A stretch of DNA of 64,000 nt from Aromatoleum tolulyticum (GTDB lineage Bacteria > Pseudomonadota > Gammaproteobacteria > Burkholderiales > Rhodocyclaceae), in assembly GCF_900156155.1 (NCBI RefSeq), contig NZ_FTMD01000003.1, positions 186,001-250,000 of the forward strand. Direction: 5' to 3'. The number at the start of each line of letters is the position of its first letter. The first letter of the stretch is position 1. Shown here one piece after another: positions 8,350 through 18,855 of this stretch. The notes under the pieces were generated by a model. It saw nothing but the letters and a program-made list of their open reading frames with translations. It made no database searches and was not told the origin of the DNA. A program made the position numbers and the translations under genes.

Positions 8350-9623
8350 TGACGAGCGGCGCGGGCGAAAGCCAGCACATCCGCGACCGTCAGGAATGAG
8401 CCAAAGGCTACAATTCTATCACCCTCGCCTGCAGTTTTCCGGGCGGCCGCATAGCCCTCCGCCGGGCTCTCGAATCGCTGGATATCGCCTCGCACCCCGA
8501 CACTGCGCAGGCGCTGCTCGAGACGCTCGGCGCTAAGCCCGCGCGCCCCGGGGAGGCTCACCAGCATCCAGTGATCGACGCGATCCTGGATCAGCTTCAC
8601 AACACCTTCGACGTCCTTGTCCGCGAGCATGCCCAGGACCGCCCAAGTTTCCGGGAAAAAGCCCATGTTGGACAGGTTCTCGGACAGCACGCCCGCGGCC
8701 TGCGGATTATGCGCGACGTCGAGCACCACCGAGGGCCGCCCCGGCAACACCTGGAATCGCCCGGGCAGTTCGACGAGCATCAGCCCCTGGCGGACCGCCT
8801 GCATGGACACGGGGATCCGCTGTCGCAGCATTTCGAGCGCCATCAGCACTGCCGACGCGTTCAGGAGCTGGTTGGCCCCGCGCAGGGCAGGATAAGCGAG
8901 CCCCCCTCGACGCGCGCCGCCCTTGCTCCACCAGGTCCATTGGGTACGGTCGCCGCTGAATCCGAAATCCTCGCCAACCAGCTTCAGGTCGGCGCCGATC
9001 GCGCGTGCATGGTCGACCAGCGTGGCGGGGGCCATCGGATCGGAACAGATCGCCGGACGCCCCGCGCGGAAGATGCCGGCCTTCTCGAAGCCGATCTTCT
9101 CCCGCGTGTCGCCCAGCCAATCCATGTGGTCCAGCGCGATGCCGGTCACGATCGCGCAGTCGGAGTCGATCGCATTTACCGCATCGAGGCGCCCACCGAG
9201 GCCGACTTCGAGGATCACGACGTCGAGCGGCGCACTGGAAAATGCCCAACAGGCGGCGAGCGTACCGTGCTCGAAATAGGTCAGCGGGGTTTCGCCGCGC
9301 GCCTCCTCGACTGCGCGAAAGGCGTCGGCCAGCATCTGGTCATCGACTTCGCGTCCGTCGATGCGCACGCGCTCGTTGTAACGCAGCAAATGCGGGGACG
9401 TGTAGCAGCCGACGCGGTATCCGGCAGCGAGCAGGATCGCCTCCAGCATCGCGCAGGTCGAGCCCTTGCCGTTGGTGCCGCCGACGGTGATCACCACGGC
9501 ATCGCTGCGCACGTCGAGCGCGTCGCGCACGCGGGATACGCGATCCAGGCCAAGCTGGATCTGGACCGCATGGCGGCTTTCGAGCAGCTCGAGCCAGCCG
9601 CTCAGGGAATCGGGAAGATGCAT
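8346..9623 (-). CDS. folC: Bifunctional dihydrofolate synthase / folylpolyglutamate synthase
   Basis: FolC adds glutamate to dihydropteroate and then to folates. The 425-residue protein has the Mur-ligase type P-loop VTVGGTNGKGSTCAMLE near residue 47, then SPHLLRYNERVRIDG, the folate-binding region, and ALDHMDWLGDTREKIG for magnesium binding. The length is normal for the family (about 420). It lies 15 bases after accD, the same order as in E. coli. Confidence 0.96.
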   Translation of the reverse strand: MHLPDSLSGWLELLESRHAVQIQLGLDRVSRVRDALDVRSDAVVITVGGTNGKGSTCAMLEAILLAAGYRVGCYTSPHLLRYNERVRIDGREVDDQMLADAFRAVEEARGETPLTYFEHGTLAACWAFSSAPLDVVILEVGLGGRLDAVNAIDSDCAIVTGIALDHMDWLGDTREKIGFEKAGIFRAGRPAICSDPMAPATLVDHARAIGADLKLVGEDFGFSGDRTQWTWWSKGGARRGGLAYPALRGANQLLNASAVLMALEMLRQRIPVSMQAVRQGLMLVELPGRFQVLPGRPSVVLDVAHNPQAAGVLSENLSNMGFFPETWAVLGMLADKDVEGVVKLIQDRVDHWMLVSLPGARGLSAERLEQRLRSVGVRGDIQRFESPAEGYAAARKTAGEGDRIVAFGSFLTVADVLAFARAARH

Positions 9624-9638
9624 GAAGCGGAACGGAAA

Positions 9639-10508
9639 TCAAACACCAATGGCGGGCTGACGCGTGAGTAGGGTCAGAAGTTCGGCGACTTTCGAGCGCA
9701 TTTCACGCCGATCGACGATCATGTCGATCGCGCCTTTTTCGAGCAGGAATTCGGAGCGCTGAAACCCCCCTGGCAGGGTTTCACGCACGGTCTGCTCGAT
9801 CACACGCGGACCCGCGAAACCGATCAGGGCGCCCGGTTCGGCAATCACGACGTCGCCCATGAAAGCGAAGCTGGCAGATACCCCCCCCATCGTGGGATCG
9901 GTGAGGATAGTGAGGAACGGCAGCTTGCGCTCGGCGAGCTGCGTGATCGCAGCCGTCGTCTTGGCCATCTGCATCAGCGAGAAGAGCCCCTCCTGCATTC
10001 GGGCGCCGCCGGTGGCGGTGATGCAGATAAAAGGCAGGCGCTGCTCCAGCGCAGCCTTTGCGCCTCGCACGAAGCGCTCACCCACGACAGATCCCATCGA
10101 TCCGCCGAGGAAATCGAACTCGAAGCAGGCGACCACGACCGGCACGGTCAGGATGGAGCCCTGCATCACGACCATTGCGTCGGCTTCGCCGGTATCGTCG
10201 TTCGCCGCCGACAGACGCTCCGTATAGCGCCGCGAATCCTTGAATTTCAACGGATCAACCGGGACGACCTCGTTACCGATCTCGAAGCGCCCTTCCGCAT
10301 CGAGCAGCAGGTCGAGCCGTGCCCGCGCGCGCAGGCGCTGGTGGTGACCGCACTTCGGACACACACTCTGATTGCTCTCGAGATCGGAGCGATAGAGGAC
10401 GGCCTCGCACGCCGGGCACTTGCTCCACAGGCCTTCCGGAATCGACTTGCGCGCTGCACTCTCTGCACGCTTGATCTTCGGCGGCAGCAGTTTCTGAAGC
10501 CAACTCAT
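9639..10508 (-). CDS. accD: Acetyl-CoA carboxylase carboxyltransferase subunit beta
   Basis: AccD forms, with AccA, the carboxyltransferase that makes malonyl-CoA for fatty acid synthesis. The 289-residue protein has the N-terminal four-Cys zinc finger (Cys31, Cys34, Cys50 and Cys53, in [10 protein letters not shown] and VCPKCGHH). The crotonase-like carboxyltransferase core contains [20 protein letters not shown] and [11 protein letters not shown]. The start overlaps the trpA stop by 4 bases, so accD is coupled to the trp genes. Confidence 0.97.
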   Translation of the reverse strand: MSWLQKLLPPKIKRAESAARKSIPEGLWSKCPACEAVLYRSDLESNQSVCPKCGHHQRLRARARLDLLLDAEGRFEIGNEVVPVDPLKFKDSRRYTERLSAANDDTGEADAMVVMQGSILTVPVVVACFEFDFLGGSMGSVVGERFVRGAKAALEQRLPFICITATGGARMQEGLFSLMQMAKTTAAITQLAERKLPFLTILTDPTMGGVSASFAFMGDVVIAEPGALIGFAGPRVIEQTVRETLPGGFQRSEFLLEKGAIDMIVDRREMRSKVAELLTLLTRQPAIGV

Positions 10509-11320
10509 CGCGGAGCTCCTTGGATCTGGTCGAGCGCGGCGCGCACGCCCTCAACGAAATTCTTTACCCGGGCTACCGCCTGATCGCGCGGACTGTTCTC
10601 GATTTCCTCGATGATGCGGCTGCCGATCACGACGGCATCGGCCACTTCGCCGATACGGCGGGCCGATTCGGCGTCGCGGATGCCGAAGCCGACGCCGACG
10701 GGCATGCCGACCCCTTGGCGGATCTGCGGCATGCGCGCGGCGACATCGTTGAAGTCGAGGGCACCCGAACCGGTCACCCCTTTGAGCGAGACGTAATAGA
10801 TGTAGCCGCTGCCTATCGTCGCGACCTCACGGATGCGCTGTTCGGTGGAAGTCGGTGCCAGCAGGAAGATCGGATCCATGCCGCCCGCCTTGAGCGTGCG
10901 CGCAAACGCTTCGCACTCCTCGGGCGGGTAATCGACGACGAGGACCCCGTCCACGCCGGCAGCGCCGGCTGCGGCGACGAACCGCTCGACGCCCATGGCC
11001 TCGATCGGGTTCGCATAGCCCATCAGGACGACCGGCGTACCGGAATTCGTCGTACGGAAGTCGGACACCAGCGCGAGGACCTTGCGCAGGCTCATCCCAT
11101 TGGCGAGCGCGCGCTCGGACGCGCGCTGGATGGTCGGGCCGTCCGCCATCGGATCGGAGAACGGAACGCCCAGCTCGATGATGTCCGCCCCGCCATCGAC
11201 GAGCGCATGCATCAGCGGCACGGTGAGTTCGGGAACGGGGTCGCCCGCGGTGATGAAGGGGATCAGCGCCCGCCGCCCCGAGGCCTGCAGGCTCTGAAAA
11301 ACTGACTGGATTCTGGACAT
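10505..11320 (-). CDS. trpA: Tryptophan synthase alpha chain
   Basis: TrpA cleaves indole-3-glycerol phosphate to indole, which is channelled to TrpB. The 271-residue TIM barrel starts [16 protein letters not shown] and contains the catalytic Glu and Asp in [16 protein letters not shown]. The start at 11320 was chosen for this normal N-terminus; a longer reading frame fuses upstream out-of-frame trpB sequence. It is 41 bases after trpB. Confidence 0.97.
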   Translation of the reverse strand: MSRIQSVFQSLQASGRRALIPFITAGDPVPELTVPLMHALVDGGADIIELGVPFSDPMADGPTIQRASERALANGMSLRKVLALVSDFRTTNSGTPVVLMGYANPIEAMGVERFVAAAGAAGVDGVLVVDYPPEECEAFARTLKAGGMDPIFLLAPTSTEQRIREVATIGSGYIYYVSLKGVTGSGALDFNDVAARMPQIRQGVGMPVGVGFGIRDAESARRIGEVADAVVIGSRIIEEIENSPRDQAVARVKNFVEGVRAALDQIQGAPR

Positions 11321-11361
11321 AAGCGGTATCGGGATGCGCGGGCCCGTGAAGGCCCGCGGAG

Positions 11362-12573
11362 TCAGAACTGGATGCCGGACTTTTCGGCGACAGTGTGCAT
11401 GTCCTTGTCGCCGCGACCGGAGAGATTGACCAGCAGGATCTTGTCGCGCGGCAGGGTCGGCGCCAGCTTCGCGGCATACGCGAGGGCGTGGGACGACTCG
11501 AGCGCGGGGATGATGCCTTCGAGATGACACAGATTGTGGAAAGCGGCCAGCGCCTCCTCGTCGGTGACCCCGACATACTCCGCGCGGTCGCTGTCCTTGA
11601 GCCAGGCATGCTCCGGCCCTACGCCCGGATAGTCGAGACCGGCCGAGATCGAGTGGGTTTCGATGATCTGGCCGTCGTCGCTCTGGAGCAGGTAGGTGCG
11701 GTTGCCGTGCAGCACGCCGGGGGTTCCGCCGGTGAGGCTGGCCGCATGGCGCCCGGACTCCAGCCCCTCGCCGTATGCTTCCACGCCGATCAGCCTGACT
11801 CCCGCAACGTCGATGTAGGGATGGAATATGCCCATCGCGTTCGACCCGCCGCCGACGCAGGCGATCACGTAGTCGGGCTGGCGACCGGTCATCTCCGGCA
11901 TTTGCACGAGGCATTCCTTGCCGATGACAGTCTGGAAGTCGCGCACCATCATCGGGTACGGATGCGGCCCGGCCACCGTGCCGATGATGTAGAAAGTATT
12001 GTGGATGTTCGTGACCCAGTCGCGCATCGCTTCGTTGAGCGCGTCCTTCAGCGTCCTGGAGCCCGACTCCACGGGAACGACCTTCGCCCCCAGAAGCTTC
12101 ATGCGGTACACGTTGGCGGCCTGGCGCTTCACGTCCTCGGCGCCCATGTACACCACGCACTCCATCCCGTAGCGCGCCGCTACCGTCGCCGTCGCGACGC
12201 CGTGCTGACCGGCGCCGGTCTCCGCGATCACACGCGGCTTGCCCATGTAGCGCGCAACGAGAGCCTGTCCGATGCAGTTGTTCACCTTGTGCGCACCGGT
12301 GTGATTCAGATCCTCGCGCTTGAGGTAGATCTGCGCACCGCCGAGCACATCCGACATGCGCTTCGCGTGGTAGATCGGGCTCGGCCGGCCGACGTAGTGT
12401 TTGAGCTCGTATTCGAACTCGGCCACGAAGGCCGGGTTGTTCCGGCACGCCTCGTAGGCTGCGTTGAGCTCGTCCAGCGCAGGAATCAGCGTCTCGGCGA
12501 CGAACACGCCGCCGTACGGCCCGAAATGGCCGTGCGCATCAGGAAACCGGTATGGCTTGTCAGCCGTCTGCAT
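11362..12573 (-). CDS. trpB: Tryptophan synthase beta chain
   Basis: TrpB is the PLP subunit that condenses indole with serine to form tryptophan. The 403-residue product starts [22 protein letters not shown]. The PLP lysine is in [14 protein letters not shown], and the phosphate-binding loop [10 protein letters not shown] is present. The ATG lies inside the last codons of trpF (14-base overlap), so the two are probably translationally coupled. Confidence 0.97.
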   Translation of the reverse strand: MQTADKPYRFPDAHGHFGPYGGVFVAETLIPALDELNAAYEACRNNPAFVAEFEYELKHYVGRPSPIYHAKRMSDVLGGAQIYLKREDLNHTGAHKVNNCIGQALVARYMGKPRVIAETGAGQHGVATATVAARYGMECVVYMGAEDVKRQAANVYRMKLLGAKVVPVESGSRTLKDALNEAMRDWVTNIHNTFYIIGTVAGPHPYPMMVRDFQTVIGKECLVQMPEMTGRQPDYVIACVGGGSNAMGIFHPYIDVAGVRLIGVEAYGEGLESGRHAASLTGGTPGVLHGNRTYLLQSDDGQIIETHSISAGLDYPGVGPEHAWLKDSDRAEYVGVTDEEALAAFHNLCHLEGIIPALESSHALAYAAKLAPTLPRDKILLVNLSGRGDKDMHTVAEKSGIQF

Positions 12574-13183
12574 TGCGTACTCCAGCGACGAACGCGGCAA
12601 TCCGTGCCGCATCCTTGATACCCTTGCCCGACTCCACGCCGCTGGACACATCGACAGCCCACGGCCTTACGCGGCGGACTGCCTCGGCGACGTTATCGGG
12701 ATCCAGTCCACCGGAAAGGATCAGCGGCCGCCCGAGGCGCTCGGGAATCAGGGACCAATCGAAAACCTTGCCTCCGCCGCCGTAGCCTTCGACAAACGCG
12801 TCGAGCAGCAATCCGGAAGCGGACGGGTGGGAAGCCGAGAATTCTACCAGATCGACCCCCGGGCGCACTCGCGCGGCCTTGATCCAGGGGCGACCGAAGG
12901 CCGCACACAGGCCTTCGGGCTCGTCGCCGTGAAACTGCAGGAGCTGCAGCGGCACCTGTGCGAGCGCCTGCTGCACGTACGCCGGATCCGGATTCACGAA
13001 GAGACCGACCGTCGTGACGAACGGCGGCACCAGCGCAGCCAGCTCCGCGGCACGCTCGAACGCGACGAAACGCGGGCTCGGCGGATAGAAGACCAGTCCG
13101 ATCGCATCCGCGCCAGCCTCGACGGCGGCATGCACGTCCTCGGCGCGGGTCAGGCCACAGATCTTGATTCGGGTTCTGGACAC
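12560..13183 (-). CDS. trpF: Phosphoribosylanthranilate isomerase
   Basis: TrpF converts N-(5-phosphoribosyl)anthranilate to the carboxyphenylamino-deoxyribulose phosphate. The 207-residue stand-alone TIM barrel has the catalytic-Cys motif KICGLTR at residues 7-13, LLQFHGDE in the middle, and the phosphate-binding SGGLDPDNV and DVSSGVE at the C-terminus. Anthranilate synthase and trpD/trpC are not in this window, so the pathway is split, as is usual in betaproteobacteria. It follows truA with no gap. Confidence 0.96.
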   Translation of the reverse strand: MSRTRIKICGLTRAEDVHAAVEAGADAIGLVFYPPSPRFVAFERAAELAALVPPFVTTVGLFVNPDPAYVQQALAQVPLQLLQFHGDEPEGLCAAFGRPWIKAARVRPGVDLVEFSASHPSASGLLLDAFVEGYGGGGKVFDWSLIPERLGRPLILSGGLDPDNVAEAVRRVRPWAVDVSSGVESGKGIKDAARIAAFVAGVRNADG

Positions 13184-13978
13184 TCAGACGAAAGGGATAC
13201 GCGGGAGCGCGATGATACGCCCTTCATCAGGCAGCGGCCAGTGCGAGGGGTACTCGACACCCGCGAGATACAGCCCGTCCGGGGAGAAAGTCATCGCTGC
13301 CCGGCTCCTGTCGCGCGACTGCAGCACTTCGGACATCCACGCTGGCGGGAAACAGCCCTTGCCGACGTACACCAGCGACCCGACCAGGTTGCGCACCATA
13401 TGGTGCAGGAAGGCATTCGCCCAGAAATCGAAGACGATGTAGTCCCCGTCGCGCCTCACCTGCGCCTCGTGCATCAGTTTGATCGGCGACTTCGCCTGGC
13501 ATCCGGCGGCACGGAACGCCGAAAAGTCCTGCCAGCCCAGGAGGGAACGGGCGGCCTCCGCCATCGCCGCTTCATCGAGCGGCGGATGGAACCATCCCAC
13601 GCGACCGGCCAGGAGCGCAGGACGCACGGCCGAGTTGTAGAGGATGTAGCGGTAACGGCGCGAAACGGCGCAGAAGCGCGCATGAAAATCCTCGCCGACT
13701 TCCACCGCCCAGCGCACCGCGACCGGCCCTTTCATCCGGGCATTGGTACCGCGAACCCAGCCATGCAGCGAGCGCACGGATTGGGTGTCGAAATGTACCA
13801 CCTGCGCCGTCGCATGGACGCCGGCGTCGGTCCGCCCGGCGCAGTGCAGTCGCACCGGGTGACCGGCCATGCCGCCGAGCGCTGCCTCGAGATGGTCCTG
13901 CACGGTCTGCCCGTGGGATTGGCTCTGCCAGCCCTGAAAGGCGTCGCCGGCGTATTCGACGCCAAGAGCAATTCTCAT
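13184..13978 (-). CDS. truA: tRNA pseudouridine(38-40) synthase
   Basis: TruA makes pseudouridine at positions 38-40 of the tRNA anticodon arm. The 264-residue protein starts MRIALGVEYAGDAFQGWQSQ and has the catalytic Asp in CAGRTDAGVHA near residue 50. The start at 13978 overlaps the stop of the upstream membrane-protein gene by 4 bases (ATGA), so the two are likely coupled. The position between fimV and trpF is conserved in related bacteria. Confidence 0.96.
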   Translation of the reverse strand: MRIALGVEYAGDAFQGWQSQSHGQTVQDHLEAALGGMAGHPVRLHCAGRTDAGVHATAQVVHFDTQSVRSLHGWVRGTNARMKGPVAVRWAVEVGEDFHARFCAVSRRYRYILYNSAVRPALLAGRVGWFHPPLDEAAMAEAARSLLGWQDFSAFRAAGCQAKSPIKLMHEAQVRRDGDYIVFDFWANAFLHHMVRNLVGSLVYVGKGCFPPAWMSEVLQSRDRSRAAMTFSPDGLYLAGVEYPSHWPLPDEGRIIALPRIPFV

Positions 13979-14580
13979 CGTGTCACTCCGAACCACAACG
14001 CTGCCGCTCCCAGCGCCAGTAGCAAAGCCGCCAGATCCCCCCACGCAAGGGCTTCGCGGGCAATCACGATCCTGTCGGCGCCGTTGCCATTGATACCGTC
14101 ATCCTCGAGCCAGTCGCGCCACGCAGCCGCAGGTGCCGATTCCACGTAGCGTAGAACGAGCATCAAGCGTACCGCCAGCCGCTCGGTAGGGAGACCGAGC
14201 CATCCCAGAGGGCGCAGCAGGGCATGCAGACCGCCGACAAGACGCGACACCGGCAGCCCCTCCAGCAGCAACGCCACGCACAGCACGACCGCGACCAACC
14301 GCCCCACATGTTCGGCAGCCAACACCAGCCCTTCGCGACTCGGACTGAATTCGGGAAGCGCCGGCACGAGCGCCTCGCCCGGCGTAAATCCGGCGAACAG
14401 CACGAGTATCGCGAGAACAAGAAAGCGCACACGCCGCAGCAACTTGAGGCTACGCGATGGCGCAAACCGCCATCCGGCAAGCGCGCACAAGCCTGCCGCA
14501 ACCGCCAGGGGCACGGGCGACAAGACCTGCAGGACGACGACGCACGCCATCCACAACACAATTACGGATCCGGAGTGCAT
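13975..14580 (-). CDS. EcfT/CbiQ-like orphan membrane protein
   Basis: This 201-residue protein is mostly hydrophobic, with about five predicted membrane segments, and has a charged central region ending in RLAVRLMLVLRYVES. The overall pattern resembles the transmembrane (T) component of energy-coupling factor transporters (CbiQ/EcfT family). No ATPase (A) or substrate-binding (S) gene is near, so a transport role is unproven. I chose the ATG at 14580: a further upstream start at 14631 would read through the fimV terminator hairpin at 14591-14610. The gene is coupled to truA by a 4-base overlap. Confidence 0.6.
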   Translation of the reverse strand: MHSGSVIVLWMACVVVLQVLSPVPLAVAAGLCALAGWRFAPSRSLKLLRRVRFLVLAILVLFAGFTPGEALVPALPEFSPSREGLVLAAEHVGRLVAVVLCVALLLEGLPVSRLVGGLHALLRPLGWLGLPTERLAVRLMLVLRYVESAPAAAWRDWLEDDGINGNGADRIVIAREALAWGDLAALLLALGAAALWFGVTR

Positions 14581-14590
14581 GAAAATGAAC

Positions 14591-14610
14591 GGGCCGCCCG
14601 ACGGCGGCCC
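14591..14610 (-). terminator. fimV terminator hairpin
   Basis: A perfect 8-bp stem GGGCCGCC / GGCGGCCC with a 4-base loop lies 31 bases beyond the fimV stop. On the minus strand it is followed by GTTCATTTTC, a partial T-tract. Confidence 0.6.
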
Positions 14611-14640
14611 CTTGAAATGCGCGACCTGCAACCCCGACCG

Positions 14641-17457
14641 TTAACCGAGTCGCTCGGCCAGGCGGGCCGCCGCCTCCCGCTGCGCCGCCGAGCCCTCGCG
14701 CAACACCTCCTGAACGAGTTCGCGCGCCCCCTCCGTATCGCCCATTTCCTCGTAGGCGCGGGCCAGCTCGAGCTTGGTATTGACCTCTTCGACCACATCC
14801 GCGTCAGGCGCCAGGCCGCCGGCAGACGCTTCGCCCGCGGACCCGACAACATCACCGATGTCAGGAATTTCCGCTGCCTCGGCCGCCGGCGTCAAAGGCA
14901 TCGAGGAAGTTGCTTCCAGATTCAAATCGATGCCCGCGAGATCGAGTCCCGGCGAACTCGCAGCGGGTTGGTTGGCGCCGCCGTCGAGATTGAAGTCGAA
15001 GTCCAGCAGACTGCTGTCGAACGACGTCTTCTCTAGATCGTCCGCCGATCCATTACCGCTCGCGGCCGGCGCGCTATTGGCTGAAATCACGGTCTCGTTG
15101 AGGCTGACCTCGCCGGACACCGACACCGGGGCGACATCGAGATCCGGCGCAAGATCGAATTCGAGGGCTTGGTCTGCCGCCGCGAAGTCCATCCCCTGCC
15201 CAATCACGGTCGCAAGCATCGGATCGGCAGCCGGCTGCGAAACCGGCTCCGTCTCGACCGGCTCCCCTGTTATCCCGCCGACATCAAGATCGAATGAGGC
15301 TGCAGCCTCCAGAGGCTGCGCCGCGATCTCCGCGGGCGGAACAGCATCGAGTTGCGGCATGGGAGCCTCCGCTGCGGCGACCGCACCCAAATCGAGGCCG
15401 GCATCGAGATCGAAGTCGAGCGCTCCCGCGTCGACCTCCGGCAAAGCCTCGATTCCGGCATCCACCGGCATTTCGGTCGACGGCGACTCGCGAACGGCAG
15501 GCCCCGCCGCGGCGAACGATGTGTCGGAAGCGCCTGAATGGGTGGCCGCCGCGAGACCCGCCGCGACCGTGGCACCCGCTGCAAAACCGGCAGTCGGGAT
15601 ACCGCTGGCCGCCGAGGCACGATACAGGGGATTCTCGGGATCGAGGCGACGCCCCATCTCGGCAGCCTTCTCCCAATCCCCCCCCTCGCCGCCGGTCCGC
15701 GAATAGAGATCCGTCGCGGTGTTCTCGAACGCCTTGAGATTCTTGCGCTGGGCGTAGATCTCCAGCAGCTTGACGTAGATCGCCATCCGCGTGGTGTCGG
15801 TCTTCAGGGCATCGAGCAGAATCTCCTCGGCCTGCGCGTCGCGCCCGTAAGCCATATACACATCGGCCTCGGCAACGGGATCGACGCCTTCGTCGGTGTC
15901 GATCGCCGAAAGACCGGACTGGCTGAAATCCGTGTGCAGTACGCTGCTCTCGCCCGTGTTGACGCTCTGCCCCCCCGTCGCTCCGAAGACCGAATTGGTC
16001 GGCGGCGGGAAGGCGCTCGCGACGGATTCGACCCCATGATCCTCATCCTGCCTGCGCCGCTGTCGCGCCTTGATGCCGACATATGCAAGGAGGAGCGCGA
16101 GAATGCCGCCACCACCGGCAAGGACCGCCGGATCGCCGAGCAGGCTCTGAACGAAGCCCGGCTCCTCGACCGCCGCCGGCGCTTGCACCGGAGCGGGCGC
16201 CGACTTGGGCGCGGGTGCAGGAACGGGCGCCTGCTCCTGGACCGGGGCCGCCTGCTGCGACTCTGCCGCGGGGGGCTGCTGCGCCGGAGCGGAAGACGCC
16301 GCGGCGGGCTCCTGCGCCGCAGCCGACGGCGCGGCGGTCGCTTGCTGCTGCAGCTGAGCCATGCTTTCGCTGCGCAGGTTGAGCAATTCCTGCATCTGCT
16401 TGACATTGGCCTCGAGGGCGGCGACACGACTATTCGCTTCCTCGAGCGCCTTGTCGCGCGCAACGAGTTCCTCCTCGAGCGCCTGAAGGCGGGCGAGGCG
16501 AGCCTTGTCGGCCCCCGGCTCGGCCGGCGCACCCGAAACCTTGACCTGATCGCCCGCTACGGGGCGCGCAGGCTCGTCGACTTTCGGCACGATCGTGCCG
16601 GCATCACTACGCGACGGAGCCGATTCACCGGCCACGGGCCGCGCGGCGACCGCTCCGGCGAGCTTCCTGCGGTACGCGGCAAAGTCCGCGGATTGGGCCT
16701 GCACCTCGCGACGCGCTTGACCGGGATCGATCTCGCGAACGCGCGCATCGGACGGAACGTTCACGATCGCACCGGTGCGCAGGCGGTTGATGTTGTTCCC
16801 GTCGAAAGCTTCGGGATTCTCCCGAAACAGGGCGATGAGCATCTGATCGAGGCTGGCGCCTTCGGGCCGGTTCGCCTCGGCGATACGATGAAGCGTATCG
16901 CCCTTCCTGATCTCATGGCGCTCGCCGCCGGTCCCGGCCGCCTGGCCTGCAACCGGCGCCTGATTCGCTACCGGCGCCCTGCGCTGCACTGACGCAGCCG
17001 GCGCAGCAAGCGGCGCAGCGACCGGCGCCGCTCCGCGCCCGACGGCGGGAGCCGGAGCACCTGCGGGCACGGGATCGAGCAGGAAGGTGTATTCACGCAT
17101 CAGCCGTCCGGACGCCCAGTTCAGCTCGATCAGGAGATCGACGAACGGATCGTTAAACGGCCTGTCGCTGGTGATCTTGACAACGGAGCGGCTACCCCTG
17201 CGCTCTACCGCGAAGCGCAGCCCCGATATCGCAGCGGTATATTGAAGACTCGCCTGACGGAATGCTTCCAGGGGAGCAACGCGCGCCGAAAGCGACTGTA
17301 GCTCCTCATTGCTCGCGTTCAGCTCGACCTCTGCCCTGAGCGGCTGTCCGATGCCGCTGAAAACATGGATCGAACCGAGTCCGGCGGCATTGCTGCCTAG
17401 TGGGAACATGGCGATCGCCGTCGCGATCAGGGAAGCCTTGATCGATGTCTTCATCAT
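14641..17457 (-). CDS. fimV: FimV/HubP-like polar peptidoglycan-binding protein
   Basis: This large (938-residue) inner-membrane protein has the full FimV architecture. There is a signal peptide (residues 1-24), a FimV N-terminal domain (about 25-130), a LysM domain starting at about 181 (HEIRKGDTLHRIAEANRPEG), and a coiled coil at about 318-370. One transmembrane helix (about 450-470) is followed by a long acidic cytoplasmic region, and a C-terminal TPR motif (LELARAYEEMGDTEGARELV). FimV/HubP proteins organise the cell pole and support type IV pilus assembly and twitching motility. The position between asd and truA is the conserved one. The acidic region has repeats of the type DFDLDAGLDLG. 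Confidence 0.93.
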   Translation of the reverse strand: MMKTSIKASLIATAIAMFPLGSNAAGLGSIHVFSGIGQPLRAEVELNASNEELQSLSARVAPLEAFRQASLQYTAAISGLRFAVERRGSRSVVKITSDRPFNDPFVDLLIELNWASGRLMREYTFLLDPVPAGAPAPAVGRGAAPVAAPLAAPAASVQRRAPVANQAPVAGQAAGTGGERHEIRKGDTLHRIAEANRPEGASLDQMLIALFRENPEAFDGNNINRLRTGAIVNVPSDARVREIDPGQARREVQAQSADFAAYRRKLAGAVAARPVAGESAPSRSDAGTIVPKVDEPARPVAGDQVKVSGAPAEPGADKARLARLQALEEELVARDKALEEANSRVAALEANVKQMQELLNLRSESMAQLQQQATAAPSAAAQEPAAASSAPAQQPPAAESQQAAPVQEQAPVPAPAPKSAPAPVQAPAAVEEPGFVQSLLGDPAVLAGGGGILALLLAYVGIKARQRRRQDEDHGVESVASAFPPPTNSVFGATGGQSVNTGESSVLHTDFSQSGLSAIDTDEGVDPVAEADVYMAYGRDAQAEEILLDALKTDTTRMAIYVKLLEIYAQRKNLKAFENTATDLYSRTGGEGGDWEKAAEMGRRLDPENPLYRASAASGIPTAGFAAGATVAAGLAAATHSGASDTSFAAAGPAVRESPSTEMPVDAGIEALPEVDAGALDFDLDAGLDLGAVAAAEAPMPQLDAVPPAEIAAQPLEAAASFDLDVGGITGEPVETEPVSQPAADPMLATVIGQGMDFAAADQALEFDLAPDLDVAPVSVSGEVSLNETVISANSAPAASGNGSADDLEKTSFDSSLLDFDFNLDGGANQPAASSPGLDLAGIDLNLEATSSMPLTPAAEAAEIPDIGDVVGSAGEASAGGLAPDADVVEEVNTKLELARAYEEMGDTEGARELVQEVLREGSAAQREAAARLAERLG

Positions 17458-17563
17458 TGTCTTATCATCCGCACCCTAGTCTGGGTACCAAACTGCGTGG
17501 AATATGGACGTCGCGGACGCAGCCGGGCATCCGTCATGCCTCGGCAATCTAACATTTTGTTTA

Positions 17564-17596
17564 AGTCTTGGCAGCAATTCTTTAATTGCCAAGACT
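17564..17596. promoter_or_regulatory. 10-bp inverted repeat upstream of fimV
   Basis: Arms AGTCTTGGCA and TGCCAAGACT are perfect complements separated by an AT-rich 13-base loop. The element lies about 107 bases before fimV and after the asd terminator. It could be an operator or an RNA hairpin in the fimV leader; the sequence alone does not decide. Confidence 0.45.
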
Positions 17597-17652
17597 ATTT
17601 CCCAATCCGCAAATACCGTCATCCTGCCTTGAGGACCAAGGCATAGGACACG

Positions 17653-17682
17653 AGGAAACGGCGATGCAAACGCCGTTTCCTC
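17653..17682 (-). terminator. asd terminator hairpin
   Basis: A perfect 12-bp stem GAGGAAACGGCG / CGCCGTTTCCTC with a 6-base loop starts 12 bases after the asd stop. It lacks a strong T-tract on the minus strand. Confidence 0.6.
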
Positions 17683-17694
17683 ACGCCACTACGA

Positions 17695-18828
17695 TCAGCG
17701 ATCGAGAACGATGCGCAGCATGCGGCGCAGGGGCTCGGCCGCCCCCCAAAGCAGCTGGTCGCCAACGGTGAAGGCACCGAGGTACTCGGGCCCCATCGCC
17801 ATTTTGTGCAGACGGCCGACGGGGACCGCCAAGGTGCCAGTGACGGCTGCCGGGGTCAGTTCGCGCTCCGAGATTTCCCGCTCGTTGGGAACGACCTTCA
17901 CCCAGTCGTTGGCCTTCCCGATGATGTCGCTGATCTCGTCGAGCGGCACGTCCTTGCGCAGCTTGATCGTGAGCCCCTGGGAATGGCAGCGCATCGCGCC
18001 GATGCGTACGCACAGGCCGTCGATGGGGATGCTGCCGGGGCTGCGGAAGGCGGGCCGGCCGAGGATCTTGTTGCACTCCGCACCGCCCTTCCATTCCTCC
18101 TTCGACTGGCCGTTGTCGACCGGCACATCGATCCACGGGATCAGGCTGCCCGCGAGCGCGGCTCCGCGGAAATTCTTCACCGGAAAATCGGACGAGCGCA
18201 TCGTCGCGGCGACCTTGCGGTCGATATCGAGGATCGCGGAAGCGGGATCGGCCAGTTCCGCCTTGACTGCATCGTGCAGCGCCCCCATCTGGGCAAGCAG
18301 CTCGCGCATGTTCTGCGCGCCGGCGCCGGAGGCGGCCTGATAGGTCATCGCCGACACCCACTCGACGAGGTCGTTCCGGAAAAGACCGCCGAGGCCCATC
18401 AGCATCAGGGAGACGGTGCAGTTGCCGCCGATCCAGTCACGGCCGCCCTTCACGAGCGAATCCTTGATCACATTCATGTTGACCGGATCGAGGATGATCA
18501 CCGCGTTGTCTTCCATGCGCAAGGCGCTCGCGGCGTCGATCCAGTGCCCCTTCCAGCCCGCGGCACGCAGCTGCGGATAGACGGACTTGGTGTAGTCGCC
18601 GCCCTGGCAGGTGATCACGATGTCCATCTGCTTGAGCATGTCGATGTTCGACGCATCCTGCAGCGGCAGCGAGGCTTCCTTGCCACCGAAAGCGGGCGGC
18701 TTGCCGCCGGCCGCGGACGTCGAGAAATACACCGGCTCGATGTGGGCGAAGTCGCCCTCCTCGACCATGCGCTGCATCAGCACGGAACCGACCATGCCAC
18801 GCCAACCGACCAGACCAACCTTGTTCAT
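17695..18828 (-). CDS. asd: Aspartate-semialdehyde dehydrogenase
   Basis: Asd reduces aspartyl phosphate to the semialdehyde, the branch point to lysine/diaminopimelate, threonine and methionine. The 377-residue protein begins [21 protein letters not shown], the NADP-binding loop of the long (E. coli-like) form. The catalytic Cys is in [14 protein letters not shown], and the His region is GAMRCHSQG. It follows leuB by 27 bases and is separated from fimV by a terminator hairpin. Confidence 0.97.
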   Translation of the reverse strand: MNKVGLVGWRGMVGSVLMQRMVEEGDFAHIEPVYFSTSAAGGKPPAFGGKEASLPLQDASNIDMLKQMDIVITCQGGDYTKSVYPQLRAAGWKGHWIDAASALRMEDNAVIILDPVNMNVIKDSLVKGGRDWIGGNCTVSLMLMGLGGLFRNDLVEWVSAMTYQAASGAGAQNMRELLAQMGALHDAVKAELADPASAILDIDRKVAATMRSSDFPVKNFRGAALAGSLIPWIDVPVDNGQSKEEWKGGAECNKILGRPAFRSPGSIPIDGLCVRIGAMRCHSQGLTIKLRKDVPLDEISDIIGKANDWVKVVPNEREISERELTPAAVTGTLAVPVGRLHKMAMGPEYLGAFTVGDQLLWGAAEPLRRMLRIVLDR

Positions 18829-18855
18829 TTGCTATACCTCGAATTGCCAGAAATC

